Assembly: GCA_002255935.1 (NCBI GenBank)
Contig: NKIO01000038.1
Coordinates: forward strand, 1 to 36,249
Source: Comamonadaceae bacterium PBBC2
Lineage (GTDB): Bacteria; Pseudomonadota; Gammaproteobacteria; Burkholderiales; Burkholderiaceae_C
Length of the DNA: 36,249 nucleotides
Direction: 5' to 3'
How positions within the stretch are numbered: the stretch's first letter is position 1; every line of letters starts with the position of its first letter. Below, piece by piece: positions 1 to 7,688 of this stretch. Position numbers and translations under genes: made by a program. Below the pieces are notes generated by a model. The model saw nothing but the letters and a program-made list of their open reading frames with translations, was not told the DNA's origin and did not search any database.

Positions 1-1517
1 AAGAAGCCCTTGTCCTTGTACTCCAGCGTCGAGGTCATCTCATCCTTGTCGGGGGAAGTGTTGGCGAACATGCTCAGCATCATGCGGAAGCCCATCGCCT
101 CATCCTCGGCGAACATGCCCATGGCCACCAGTTTGTCGAGCAACCCGTTCCCCCCGGTCAGCTTCAGGTCCAGCTTGCCGGTCGGCGCGGGAAAACCGCC
201 AAAAGTCATCATGTCGGTGTTGTCAAAGGTGAAAGCCCCGGCCCCGGTCAACTCTGCCCCGGCCACTTTGGCGTGCAGTTCGGTGATGTCGAAGCTGTTC
301 ACCTCGCCGGGTGGGGTGGCCATCGCCTCCATCGCGGCGGGGTCAGTGATGTCCGCCGTGACGGTTGCAGTGCCCTTGGTATCGATAACCAGCGTCGCAG
401 GATCGCGCGGCAGTTGGCCGGTCGGGTCGAACATGCCCCAAATCTCATCCGAAATGGTGAAGTCCACCAGTTTCGACAGCAAAACAAAATCCTGCGGCGT
501 TTCGGATTTGACCATCGGCAATTGCAGGTCAAAGGCCGCCTCCGCATATGCCACGTCGATCTGCGGGAAGGGGATGTCATCGCCCTTCAGCATCATCTTC
601 ACATCCTTGGCGTTGGCCCCATAGCCAAAGCCATCTGCGCCAAGCCCAAAGCTCAGCCCGGTGGAGGCGCCGGTCATTTCCATATGCGTGGCCTTGCCCG
701 CCTCAACGAGGTCAAACACCATGGTGGTCGCACCGGCGTTGATCTCACCATAGGAATTCGCGCCATCCGCCAGCGCCTTGGCAAAGTTTTCCACCATGGC
801 GGCATTCACTGGCGTGCCTTCGCCCGACATCGCCAGATCGGCCATGCTGATGGCAAAATTCACATCCGACGGTCCGGCGGTGGTGCCATCCGGGGCAGGC
901 GACGGATCAATGTCCTTGCCAGCCACGGTCACGTTCAGGCTGGCCGCCGTCACGTCATAGCCAAGGGTCGCATCGGCCCCGGAACCTGCGTTGCTGTAAT
1001 TGCCGGTCAGATCGGTCAGCTTGGCCTCAACCACCAGATCGATGGCTTCGGCTTTGACCCCTTCGATCTTGTCCAGTTTCATCACCGTCTCGGCGCTGGA
1101 AAAGTCATAGCCCACGGCCCCCGCCTCACCGGATGCGGTCAAGGACAGGTCGGTCTGCGTGATGCTGGCCGTCACCGTGGTGGGCGAGGTTTCGCCCTCA
1201 GCCGCTGGAATGGTGACAGTCATGGGGATTTCGGCAGGCATCGCGACGTCAACCGTGCCGTCGCCGTTGTCGGTGAACACCAACTCCGGCATGGTCATTT
1301 CGGAAATCACGCCATCCTGTTCCTGCCGGATGGTCAGGCCGGTGACGGTCACGCTATCGCCTGCATCATCCACGCTTTCGCTGGTCAGGGTCTGGCCATA
1401 GCTGGTGGCCATGTCCTGCCAGGATTGCCACACCTCAGTCGGTGTGACCGCAAAGGCCGGAGACGACAAAAACAAAGCAGCAAGCGCCGTGGTGGCGCGC
1501 AGCGTGGAAATACCCAT
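1..1517 (-). CDS. DUF2125-family exported protein, C-terminus cut by window edge
   Basis: Read on the minus strand from ATG at 1517, the frame stays open to the window edge, giving 505 codons without a stop. The first 20 or so residues (MGISTLRATTALAALF, then a small-residue cleavage region ending AFA) look like a Sec signal peptide, so the product is probably periplasmic. The mature part begins near VTPTEVWQSWQDM and is rich in Thr, Ala, Asp and Gly with alternating beta-type patterns. I recognise this as the DUF2125 family of Rhodobacterales, whose function is not known. The family is about this long, so probably only a short C-terminal tail is missing. An AAAGG Shine-Dalgarno lies 8 nt before the ATG. 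The gene is divergent from the SDR gene. Plus-strand open frames across this stretch are its shadows. Confidence 0.75.
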   Translation of the reverse strand, partial: MGISTLRATTALAALFLSSPAFAVTPTEVWQSWQDMATSYGQTLTSESVDDAGDSVTVTGLTIRQEQDGVISEMTMPELVFTDNGDGTVDVAMPAEIPMTVTIPAAEGETSPTTVTASITQTDLSLTASGEAGAVGYDFSSAETVMKLDKIEGVKAEAIDLVVEAKLTDLTGNYSNAGSGADATLGYDVTAASLNVTVAGKDIDPSPAPDGTTAGPSDVNFAISMADLAMSGEGTPVNAAMVENFAKALADGANSYGEINAGATTMVFDLVEAGKATHMEMTGASTGLSFGLGADGFGYGANAKDVKMMLKGDDIPFPQIDVAYAEAAFDLQLPMVKSETPQDFVLLSKLVDFTISDEIWGMFDPTGQLPRDPATLVIDTKGTATVTADITDPAAMEAMATPPGEVNSFDITELHAKVAGAELTGAGAFTFDNTDMMTFGGFPAPTGKLDLKLTGGNGLLDKLVAMGMFAEDEAMGFRMMLSMFANTSPDKDEMTSTLEYKDKGF

Positions 1518-1551
1518 AGGAACGACCTTTCGAGCGGAATACCTTTGCCAC

Positions 1552-1580
1552 AGCATCCGTCGGTCGGGGGGATGGGTCAA
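1552..1580 (-). promoter_or_regulatory. Candidate promoter for the DUF2125 gene
   Basis: On the minus strand TTGACC (1580-1575) is followed after 17 nt by GATGCT (1557-1552), about 35 nt ahead of the ATG at 1517. The -35 is good and the -10 weak. This lies in the 132-nt divergent gap shared with the SDR gene. It is called from hexamer match and spacing only. Confidence 0.3.
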
Positions 1581-1649
1581 GGGTCTAACACCGGATTTGC
1601 CGATGTGGCACCACTCCAGCCACAGCTTCACGCGACAGGGGAACAGGGA

Positions 1650-2381
1650 ATGCACGACAAGGTTGTCATCATCACCGGCGCAGGACGCGGCATCGGCGCA
1701 GCGGCGGTCGGGGCCTTTCTGACCGCAGGTGCGCGGGTGGCGGCGCTGACGCGGCAACCGTCCGACACCCTGCCCACCGACCGCCTGCTGCCGTTGGTCT
1801 GCGATGTGGCCGATTGGAGCGCGGTGCAAACCGCCATTGCTGCCGTTCTGGCGCGTTGGGGCCGGATTGATGTGCTGGTGAATAACGCGGGCGTCATCGA
1901 CCCCATCGCCAGCATCGCCGAGGCCTGCCCCGCCGATTGGGGCCGCGCGCAGGATGTCAACCTCAAGGGCGTCTTTCACGGCATGAAGGCGGTCATCCCC
2001 ACCCTGCGCGCCCAAGGCGGGGGCACGGTGATCACCGTCTCTTCCGGTGCCGCCACCCGCGCGATTGACGGGTGGAGCGCCTATTGCGCCAGCAAGGCCG
2101 GGGCGCTGATGCTGACGCAATCGCTGCATCTGGAAGAGGCGCAGCACGGCATCCGCGCGCTTGGCCTGTCACCGGGCACCGTGGCCACCGACATGCAGCG
2201 CCACATCAAGGCATCCGGCGTCAACGCCGTCAGCCGTTTGGACTGGTCCGACCACATCCCCCCGGATTGGCCCGCCCGCGCGCTGGTCTGGATGTGCGGC
2301 CCGGCGGCGGATGGCTATCTGGGCGGCGACATCTCCTTGCGGGATGAGGGCGTGCGCCGCGCCGTGGGGTTGGTCGCGTGA
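1650..2381 (+). CDS. Short-chain dehydrogenase/reductase (SDR)
   Basis: A 243-residue classical SDR. Visible motifs are the nucleotide-binding TGAGRGIG (residues 9-16), NNAG (78-81), a catalytic Ser in VSSG (131-132) and the Tyr-x3-Lys pair in YCASK (Y145, K149), so the active site looks complete. It should reduce or oxidise an alcohol or carbonyl with NAD(P)H in the cytoplasm; the substrate cannot be read from sequence. ATG 1650 is chosen because AGGGG lies 8 nt upstream and the Rossmann strand (KVVIITGAG) starts right after it. The frame is open far upstream, but only as antisense of the DUF2125 gene. The stop overlaps the GTG codon at 2378 and the flavoprotein start is 18 nt downstream, so the two are probably cotranscribed. 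Confidence 0.85.
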   Translation: MHDKVVIITGAGRGIGAAAVGAFLTAGARVAALTRQPSDTLPTDRLLPLVCDVADWSAVQTAIAAVLARWGRIDVLVNNAGVIDPIASIAEACPADWGRAQDVNLKGVFHGMKAVIPTLRAQGGGTVITVSSGAATRAIDGWSAYCASKAGALMLTQSLHLEEAQHGIRALGLSPGTVATDMQRHIKASGVNAVSRLDWSDHIPPDWPARALVWMCGPAADGYLGGDISLRDEGVRRAVGLVA

Positions 2382-2398
2382 TCAGGCAGGGGGCAGCC

Positions 2399-3526
2399 AT
2401 GGATGCGCTGGTGATCGGGGCGGGGCCGGCGGGGTTGATGGCCGCCGAGACGATGGCCGCCCGTGGTCTGCGCGTGGTGGTGACCGAAGGCAAACCGTCC
2501 ATCGGGCGCAAGTTCCTGATGGCGGGGAAATCGGGGCTGAACGTCACCAAGGACGAACCCCTGCCCGCCTTTGCCGCGCAGTATGACAGCGATTGGCTGG
2601 CCCCGATGCTGGCGAAGTTCGGCCCGGCGCAGGTGCAGGACTGGTGCCGCGCCTTGGGGGCTGAGGTGTTTACGGGAACCTCGGGCCGGGTGTTTCCGGT
2701 GGCGATGAAAGGCTCCCCCTTGTTGCGCGCATGGGCGACGCGGCTGGCGGCGCAGGGGGTGGTGATCCGAACGCGCTGGCGCTGGACGGGGTTTGACGGC
2801 GACGGCTTTGCCTTTGACACGCCGGATGGCGCGCAGGTGCTGCACGCGCCCAAGGTGGTGCTGGCCTTGGGCGGGGCGAGCTGGCCGCGCCTTGGGTCGG
2901 ATGCCGCCTGGGTGCCGTGGCTGCGGGCGCGGGGGGTAGAGGTCGCGCCGTTCCGCCCCGCAAACATGGGCTTTGGCGTCGAGTGGTCGCCGCATATGCA
3001 GCGCCATTTCGGCAGCGCGGTCAAAGGCGTGGCGCTGCTGGCGGGGGGAAGGCGGGAACGGGGGGAGTTCGTGATCTCGGCCCGCGGGCTGGAGGGTGGG
3101 GGGATCTACGCCCTGTCGGCGCAGGTCCGCGACGGGGCCGCGCTGGTGCTGGACCTGATGCCGGATGTAGGGGTGGCAGAGGTCACCGCCCGCCTGTCGC
3201 GGATGCGCGCGGGGGAGAGTACGGCGAACCGGCTGCGCAAACTCGGCCTTTCGCCCGCCGCCGCCGCGCTGGTGCAGGAATGGGGACGCGGGCTGCCGCT
3301 GGAGGCGGCGCTGAAATCCCTGCCCACACACCTGACCGGCCCCCGCCCGCTGGAAGAAGCCATCTCCAGCGCCGGAGGCGTCACACGGGCGTCGGTCACC
3401 GAACGGCTGGAGTTGCACGCCCTGCCGGGCGTCTTCGTCTGCGGCGAGATGCTGGACTGGGAAGCCCCGACGGGGGGGTATCTGCTGACGGGGTGCTGGG
3501 CTACGGGAAGGTGGGTGGGGGGTTGA
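2399..3526 (+). CDS. TIGR03862-type NAD(P)/FAD-dependent oxidoreductase
   Basis: A 375-residue flavoprotein of the HI0933/YhiN-like group, closest in my reading to the TIGR03862 family common in alphaproteobacteria. The N-terminal FAD motif is VIGAGPAG (residues 5-12), followed by the family pattern GRKFLMAGKSGLN. A late CGEMLDWEAPTGGY segment is the usual C-terminal FAD contact of this family. The substrate is unknown. ATG 2399 is preferred over GTG 2378 because AGGGGG lies 5 nt upstream of the ATG. It follows the SDR closely. Immediately after its stop, base composition falls sharply into the AT-rich insert carrying the reverse transcriptase. Confidence 0.85.
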   Translation: MDALVIGAGPAGLMAAETMAARGLRVVVTEGKPSIGRKFLMAGKSGLNVTKDEPLPAFAAQYDSDWLAPMLAKFGPAQVQDWCRALGAEVFTGTSGRVFPVAMKGSPLLRAWATRLAAQGVVIRTRWRWTGFDGDGFAFDTPDGAQVLHAPKVVLALGGASWPRLGSDAAWVPWLRARGVEVAPFRPANMGFGVEWSPHMQRHFGSAVKGVALLAGGRRERGEFVISARGLEGGGIYALSAQVRDGAALVLDLMPDVGVAEVTARLSRMRAGESTANRLRKLGLSPAAAALVQEWGRGLPLEAALKSLPTHLTGPRPLEEAISSAGGVTRASVTERLELHALPGVFVCGEMLDWEAPTGGYLLTGCWATGRWVGG

Positions 3527-3580
3527 CGCTGAGCTGCAACCAAAGCTTGTATGAAGGGATGTGACGTTCGAAGTGACGGG

Positions 3581-5302
3581 ATGAGTGGTAAATTTATGTC
3601 TCTATTGGCTGAAAAGATTCTTGTTTCGTTTCTTTCGAAAGGTTACTTTCCGAAGGAACTTCCGGTGACTTTTGTCACACAGAGTTTTGCAAAAAATGCA
3701 AGAAACATAATTAAAGATTGGGAAGCGCAGAAGGTTTTCTCAAAGCGTTCAGCAAAGGATTTTAAAAGTAATAAAACGTTTCCCAGTGGAAAGAGTGGAT
3801 ACAAAGAATTAAATACCGAACCAGAAGTGCTCACTAAACCCAAAAGAACTTACGAACGTCGTACAATCCATTTAACACATCCAATTCCGCAATCTCTTCT
3901 TTGTTTCGAGATATCTCAAGATTGGCAAGCACTACAGAAAATATTGAGTCGACAGATTTACTCGCAAGATAAGATTATCTTTTCCGAGCACTATAGTCGT
4001 GGTATTAAAGATATCAATTTCCCGCTCCATCGGGCAAAAAAAGCGTATGTTTCTGCTACGTCGGATTGGCTCGTAAAGACCGATGTTTCAAGATTTTATC
4101 CAAGCATATATACCCACTCCATTGCATGGGCAGCTTATGGCAAAGAGAAGGTGAAGTCTGATCTAAAGAAATACAATGGAAGCTTTGCAGATCGACTCGA
4201 CGTTCTAGTAAGAGGGTGTAACCGAAATCAGACAATTGGCATTCCGATTGGGCCCGAAACATCAAGAATAATTGCCGAGATAGTTTCGACCGGTGTTGAT
4301 AGAGAGTTTGCTACACTTGAAAGCAAGATTCCACTAGCTACAATTGATCGACTTCAAGATGATTGGGTTATTGGCATGAACTCGCTAGACGAAGCTGAGC
4401 GTGCCTTATCCCACCTCGTAGCTGCTTACCGTAAGTATTCTTTAGACATAAACGGTAGCAAAACCTCAGTAACCCATATTTTGAAATCATCAACAGATGA
4501 TTGGAAAACTGAAATCTCTTCTTTTCTTTCACATCGACCCGGTGCGCTTTTAGGAACGCGCCTAGCAACATTCCTACAATTGAGCTTAAAGCTCCAACTA
4601 CAAAACCCTAGCGAACCAGTAGTAAATTATGTTCTAGCAGTTATTGAAGGCACCCGATTTTCAGACGATGATCTTCCTGAACTTGAGTCATTTTTGCTCG
4701 CATGTGCTGCAATCTCGCCAGGGTCAATGGATCAGATTTGCAGAATTATACTAAACATAGAACACTTCACAAGAAAACTTTCAAAGGAACGCATCACTTT
4801 ACGTTTTTTAGATCTATTCAAGAAGAATCTTCAAAAAGGGGCAACCTTTGAGTGCATCTGGATACTTCATACTCTCAGGGGCATGAAGGTGAACATAGAT
4901 GGGCGTAGCATTATAGATATGTGCAGCGATGTCCCGTCTAGCGTTTTGCGAATTCTACTTATGGATATTTCAAGCAGTGGAAAACTCGCCGGGAAACTGC
5001 CTCTAGATACATGGCGCGATGAGGCAACGGACGAAAGAACAAGAACTGATTGGACGTGGCTTTACGCGTACGAAGGCTTGAGGCGGGGCTGGCTAAGCGA
5101 TAAATATGGGCTATTAAATAAATCGTTCTTCTTGCCAATGCATTCGCGAAATGTCTTTTTCTATGATCCAACGAGAAACGTCAAATCTTCTAAGGGTGTG
5201 AAGAAGGCTAAATCGGTACTACGCTTCAAACAATATGTTGAAGCAGCATTCGCGATGCGGCTACTTCGCGGCTTTGAGTCATCGTTGCAATTCTATGACT
5301 AA
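3581..5302 (+). CDS. Abi/UG-type (DRT-like) reverse transcriptase, putative antiphage gene
   Basis: A 573-residue protein if started at ATG 3581; ATG 3551 (583 aa) and ATG 3596 (568 aa) are alternatives, and none has a well-placed Shine-Dalgarno. Numbered from 3581, RT motif A is KTDVSRFYPS (catalytic D168), a QTIGIPIGPETSRI block sits at about 217-230, and the usual YxDD box is RLQDDWVIG (D260, D261). All three catalytic aspartates are therefore present. The GIPxGPxxSRxIAE pattern and the N-terminal KGYFPKELP are typical of abortive-infection and UG reverse transcriptases rather than group II introns. The last 260 or so residues are predicted helical, like the alpha-repeat domain of Abi RTs, and hold no domain I can name. 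Known relatives act in phage defence by making DNA. No partner gene or long leader is present. The UG subgroup is not assigned. Confidence 0.8.
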   Translation: MSGKFMSLLAEKILVSFLSKGYFPKELPVTFVTQSFAKNARNIIKDWEAQKVFSKRSAKDFKSNKTFPSGKSGYKELNTEPEVLTKPKRTYERRTIHLTHPIPQSLLCFEISQDWQALQKILSRQIYSQDKIIFSEHYSRGIKDINFPLHRAKKAYVSATSDWLVKTDVSRFYPSIYTHSIAWAAYGKEKVKSDLKKYNGSFADRLDVLVRGCNRNQTIGIPIGPETSRIIAEIVSTGVDREFATLESKIPLATIDRLQDDWVIGMNSLDEAERALSHLVAAYRKYSLDINGSKTSVTHILKSSTDDWKTEISSFLSHRPGALLGTRLATFLQLSLKLQLQNPSEPVVNYVLAVIEGTRFSDDDLPELESFLLACAAISPGSMDQICRIILNIEHFTRKLSKERITLRFLDLFKKNLQKGATFECIWILHTLRGMKVNIDGRSIIDMCSDVPSSVLRILLMDISSSGKLAGKLPLDTWRDEATDERTRTDWTWLYAYEGLRRGWLSDKYGLLNKSFFLPMHSRNVFFYDPTRNVKSSKGVKKAKSVLRFKQYVEAAFAMRLLRGFESSLQFYD

Positions 5303-5314
5303 CGAATCGGATTG

Positions 5315-5336
5315 CCCCTGCCGTTTCCGACAGGGG
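5315..5336. terminator. Hairpin between convergent RT and ilvE
   Basis: CCCCTG (5315-5320) and CAGGGG (5331-5336) pair across a 10-nt loop. The hairpin lies 12 nt after the RT stop and 28 nt beyond the ilvE stop, so it could end transcripts from both sides. Neither side has a clear U-run, so efficiency is uncertain. Confidence 0.45.
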
Positions 5337-5364
5337 AACAGATCGAAAACCGGAGCCGATCAAA

Positions 5365-6231
5365 TCAGGCGCGGACCAGCCGCTCATACTCCGTCGCCAC
5401 GCGCTTGGTGATCTCGCCGACCTCGAAGGTGTAGTCGCCGATCTGGCCGACCGGGGTGACCTCGGCGGCGGTGCCGGTGAGCCAGCATTGCTCGAACCCG
5501 GCAAGCTCGGAGGCTTCGATGTGGCGTTCGTGGACCTTGATCTGCATGTCGCGCAGCATGCCGATGACGGTCTGGCGGGTGATGCCGTTCAGGATGCAGT
5601 CGGGGGCGGGGGTGTGCACTTCGCCGTCCTTGACGAAGAAGATGTTGGCCCCCGTCGCCTCGGCCACATAGCCGCGATAGTCAAACATCATGGCGTCCGA
5701 GCAGCCCTTGGCCTGCGCCGCGTGCTTGGCCATGGTGCAGATCATGTAAAGGCCGGATGCTTTCGCCTCGCACGGGATGGTTTCGGGCGAGGGGCGCTTC
5801 CACTTGGCGATGTCCAGCTTGGCGCCTTTCATCTTGGCGTCGCCGTAATATGCGCCCCAGGTCCAGCAGGCCACGGCCAGACGGACGGGGTTGTTCAGGG
5901 ACGCGACCCCCATTTCTTCGCCCGCGCCGCGATAGGCGATGGCGCGGATATAGGCGTCGGTCAGGTTGTTGGCCTTGAGCACGGCTTCCTTGGCGGCGTT
6001 GATCTGCTCCACCGTGTAGGGGATCGGCATATCCAGCATTTCGCCCGATTTCAGCAGGCGGGCCGAATGCTCCGACGATTTGAAGATCTTGCCGTTGTAG
6101 CAGCGTTCGCCTTCGAACACCGACGAGGCGTAGTGCAGCGCATGGGTCAGGATATGGACATTGGCCTGACGCCATTCCACCAATTTGCCATCCATCCAGA
6201 TGAACCCGTCGCGATCGTCATAGCCAGCCAT
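5365..6231 (-). CDS. ilvE: Branched-chain amino acid aminotransferase
   Basis: A 288-residue class IV (D-amino-acid/branched-chain) PLP aminotransferase. It interconverts valine, leucine and isoleucine with their 2-oxo acids, using glutamate/2-oxoglutarate. The PLP lysine is K157 in PCEAKASGLY, and the fold-type IV segment YVAEATGANIFF (E191) follows at the expected distance. LHYASSVFEG near residue 32 and LTGTAAEVTPV near the end are also family landmarks. Length is normal. It is transcribed towards the RT insert and is divergent from the MarR gene across a 150-nt gap. DAT and 4-amino-4-deoxychorismate lyase share the fold, but the N-terminal landmarks favour IlvE. Confidence 0.9.
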   Translation of the reverse strand: MAGYDDRDGFIWMDGKLVEWRQANVHILTHALHYASSVFEGERCYNGKIFKSSEHSARLLKSGEMLDMPIPYTVEQINAAKEAVLKANNLTDAYIRAIAYRGAGEEMGVASLNNPVRLAVACWTWGAYYGDAKMKGAKLDIAKWKRPSPETIPCEAKASGLYMICTMAKHAAQAKGCSDAMMFDYRGYVAEATGANIFFVKDGEVHTPAPDCILNGITRQTVIGMLRDMQIKVHERHIEASELAGFEQCWLTGTAAEVTPVGQIGDYTFEVGEITKRVATEYERLVRA

Positions 6232-6312
6232 AGCGCCGCCTCCCGTGCGGAAATTTGCGAAAGTTGCGTAGATGGGTCCGAAGCGGACTGAATCTTGCGC
6301 AAAACCGGGGTC

Positions 6313-6358
6313 TGGCTAACAGTTGGTTCTTGGAAAGTCAACAAGGCTGACGTAAATT
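6313..6358. promoter_or_regulatory. Overlapping divergent promoter candidates, ilvE and MarR gene
   Basis: On the plus strand TTGGAA (6330-6335) and TAAATT (6353-6358) are 17 nt apart, pointing to the MarR gene at 6382. On the minus strand TTGACT (6341-6336) and a weak TAGCCA (6318-6313) are also 17 nt apart, pointing to ilvE. The two -35 boxes are adjacent, so one bound regulator could affect both genes. Called from hexamers and spacing only. Confidence 0.3.
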
Positions 6359-6381
6359 CACGGGCAACAAGGGGGGTGGTC

Positions 6382-6882
6382 ATGGTCGATAGCAACCAAG
6401 GCGGGGAAAGTCTGCTGTTCCTGACGGATGAGCAGTTGCGCAAGGGGATCGAGGCGATGTTCTTCGCCTATCGCGCCTTTACCGCCGACCCGGATCGGAT
6501 TCTGGAAGGCATGGATTACGGCCGCGCCCATCACCGCGCGATCCACTTCATCCACCGCGCTCCGGGGCTGACGGTGACAAACCTGCTGACCATTCTGGGC
6601 GTGACGAAGCAAAGTTTGAACCGCGTTTTGCGGTCGCTGATCGACGATGGCTTGGTGGAGGCGCGGGTGGGGCGCAGTGACAAGCGCGAGCGGAACCTGT
6701 TCCTGACGGTCAAGGGGGCGGAGTTGGAACGCGCCCTGTCCGACGCCCAGCGTGCCCGGATGCGCGCCGCCTATCGCGCGGCGGGTCCGGTGGCGGTGCA
6801 GGGCTTCCGCACCGTGCTTGAGGCGATGATGGACCCAGAGATGCGGCGGCAGTATCAATCCCTGCGGGAGGGCGGGGTATGA
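6382..6882 (+). CDS. petP: MarR-family regulator, PetP-like
   Basis: A 166-residue winged-helix protein. The helix-turn-helix is PGLTVTNLLTILGVTKQSLN (about residues 55-74), followed by the wing RVGRSDKRERNLFLT, the usual MarR DNA-binding core. A long N-terminal helix and C-terminal helices would form the dimer. It overlaps the response regulator gene by ATGA. In Rhodobacter a MarR protein and an OmpR-type regulator form the overlapping petP-petR pair, which is why I use the symbol; that is inference from family and arrangement. ATG 6382 is chosen, with GTG 6376 also possible in frame. The ligand is unknown. Confidence 0.7.
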   Translation: MVDSNQGGESLLFLTDEQLRKGIEAMFFAYRAFTADPDRILEGMDYGRAHHRAIHFIHRAPGLTVTNLLTILGVTKQSLNRVLRSLIDDGLVEARVGRSDKRERNLFLTVKGAELERALSDAQRARMRAAYRAAGPVAVQGFRTVLEAMMDPEMRRQYQSLREGGV

Positions 6883-7592
6883 CCGAAACACAGGCGCATC
6901 TACTGGTCGTTGACGATGACGAACGCATCCGCGGGCTGTTGCAGAAGTTCCTGATCCGCAGCGGGTTCCTGTGTTCGGTCGCGCGCGATGCCGCACAGGC
7001 CCGGCGGCTGCTGGCGGGGCTGGAGTTTGATATGCTGGTCTTGGACGTGATGATGCCCGGCGAAAACGGCATCGCCCTGACCCGCGACCTGCGGCAACGC
7101 TCGCCCATGCCGATCCTCTTGTTGACGGCGAAGGGAGAGACGGCAAACCGGATTGAGGGGCTGGAGGCCGGGGCGGATGACTATCTGGTCAAGCCGTTCG
7201 AGCCGAAGGAATTGCTGCTCAGGATCAACGCCATCCTGCGCCGCATGCCGCAGCCCAAACCGGCGGAGTCTGCGCCCAAGGTGCTGCATATGGGCATGGT
7301 GCGCTATGACATGGAACGCGGCGAGTTGTGGCGCGGCACCGATCCGGTGCGCCTGACCGCGACAGAGGCCGCGCTGATGCGCCTGTTCGCCGCACAGCCG
7401 GGGGCACCGATCACGCGGGAGCGGTTGGTGGGTGACCTTGGCCGCTCTGCCGACGATACGGGGGCGGGTGCGCAGGAGCGGGCGGTGGATGTGCAGATTA
7501 CCCGCCTGCGCCGCAAGCTGGAGGAAGACCCGCGTCAGCCGCGCTATCTGCAAACCGTGCGCGGCGAGGGGTACATGCTGCAACCGGATTGA
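6879..7592 (+). CDS. petR: OmpR-family response regulator, PetR-like
   Basis: A 237-residue two-domain response regulator. The receiver has the acidic pocket VVDDDE (D12, D13), phosphoacceptor D56 in LVLDVMMPG, T83 and K105 in YLVKPFEPKE. A winged-helix output domain follows from about residue 135, with the recognition helix ending DVQITRLRRKLEEDP and the C-terminal wing YLQTVRGEGYML. It should bind DNA when phosphorylated; no histidine kinase is encoded here. It overlaps the MarR-type gene by ATGA, as petP and petR do in Rhodobacter, where PetR is needed for growth. Unlike in Rhodobacter capsulatus, petABC (cytochrome bc1) does not follow. The symbol is by analogy. Confidence 0.75.
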   Translation: MTETQAHLLVVDDDERIRGLLQKFLIRSGFLCSVARDAAQARRLLAGLEFDMLVLDVMMPGENGIALTRDLRQRSPMPILLLTAKGETANRIEGLEAGADDYLVKPFEPKELLLRINAILRRMPQPKPAESAPKVLHMGMVRYDMERGELWRGTDPVRLTATEAALMRLFAAQPGAPITRERLVGDLGRSADDTGAGAQERAVDVQITRLRRKLEEDPRQPRYLQTVRGEGYMLQPD

Positions 7593-7620
7593 CCCTGCGT
7601 CAGATCGGTTGGCCTGTGGG

Positions 7621-7648
7621 TTGACCTGTACGGGCGGGCCGATACTTT
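7621..7648 (+). promoter_or_regulatory. Candidate sigma-70-type promoter for the secreted protein at 7689
   Basis: TTGACC (7621-7626) and TACTTT (7643-7648) are separated by 16 nt and lie about 40 nt upstream of the start at 7689. They sit in a 96-nt gap after the response regulator gene. There is no experimental support in the sequence. Confidence 0.4.
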
Positions 7649-7688
7649 CAGGTCATGCCCATGCGGGTGTGGGTTCAGGGAGGTGGTT

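Larger units (their letters stand above)
3527..5340. other. AT-rich inserted segment carrying one RT gene
   Basis: Composition changes abruptly from GC-rich, Rhodobacterales-style codons to AT-rich sequence within about 25 nt of the flavoprotein stop, and changes back just after the RT stop, near the hairpin at 5315-5336. Both flanks are chromosomal genes of the same style. There is no integrase, transposase or tRNA in the segment, and I could not see flanking direct repeats. This fits horizontal gain of one cargo gene at a convergent intergenic site. The exact ends cannot be fixed without a relative that lacks the insert. Confidence 0.7.

Noticed and set aside
273-1649. Long open frame upstream of and in frame with the SDR gene
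   Set aside because: It is antisense to the DUF2125 gene, rich in His, Arg and Gly as GC-rich shadows are, and the SDR fold plus ribosome site begin at 1650.
3551-5302. RT as a retron or group II intron protein
   Set aside because: There is no maturase or HNH domain, no intron domain V/VI downstream, no room for an msr-msd upstream, and the sequence motifs are of the Abi/UG type.
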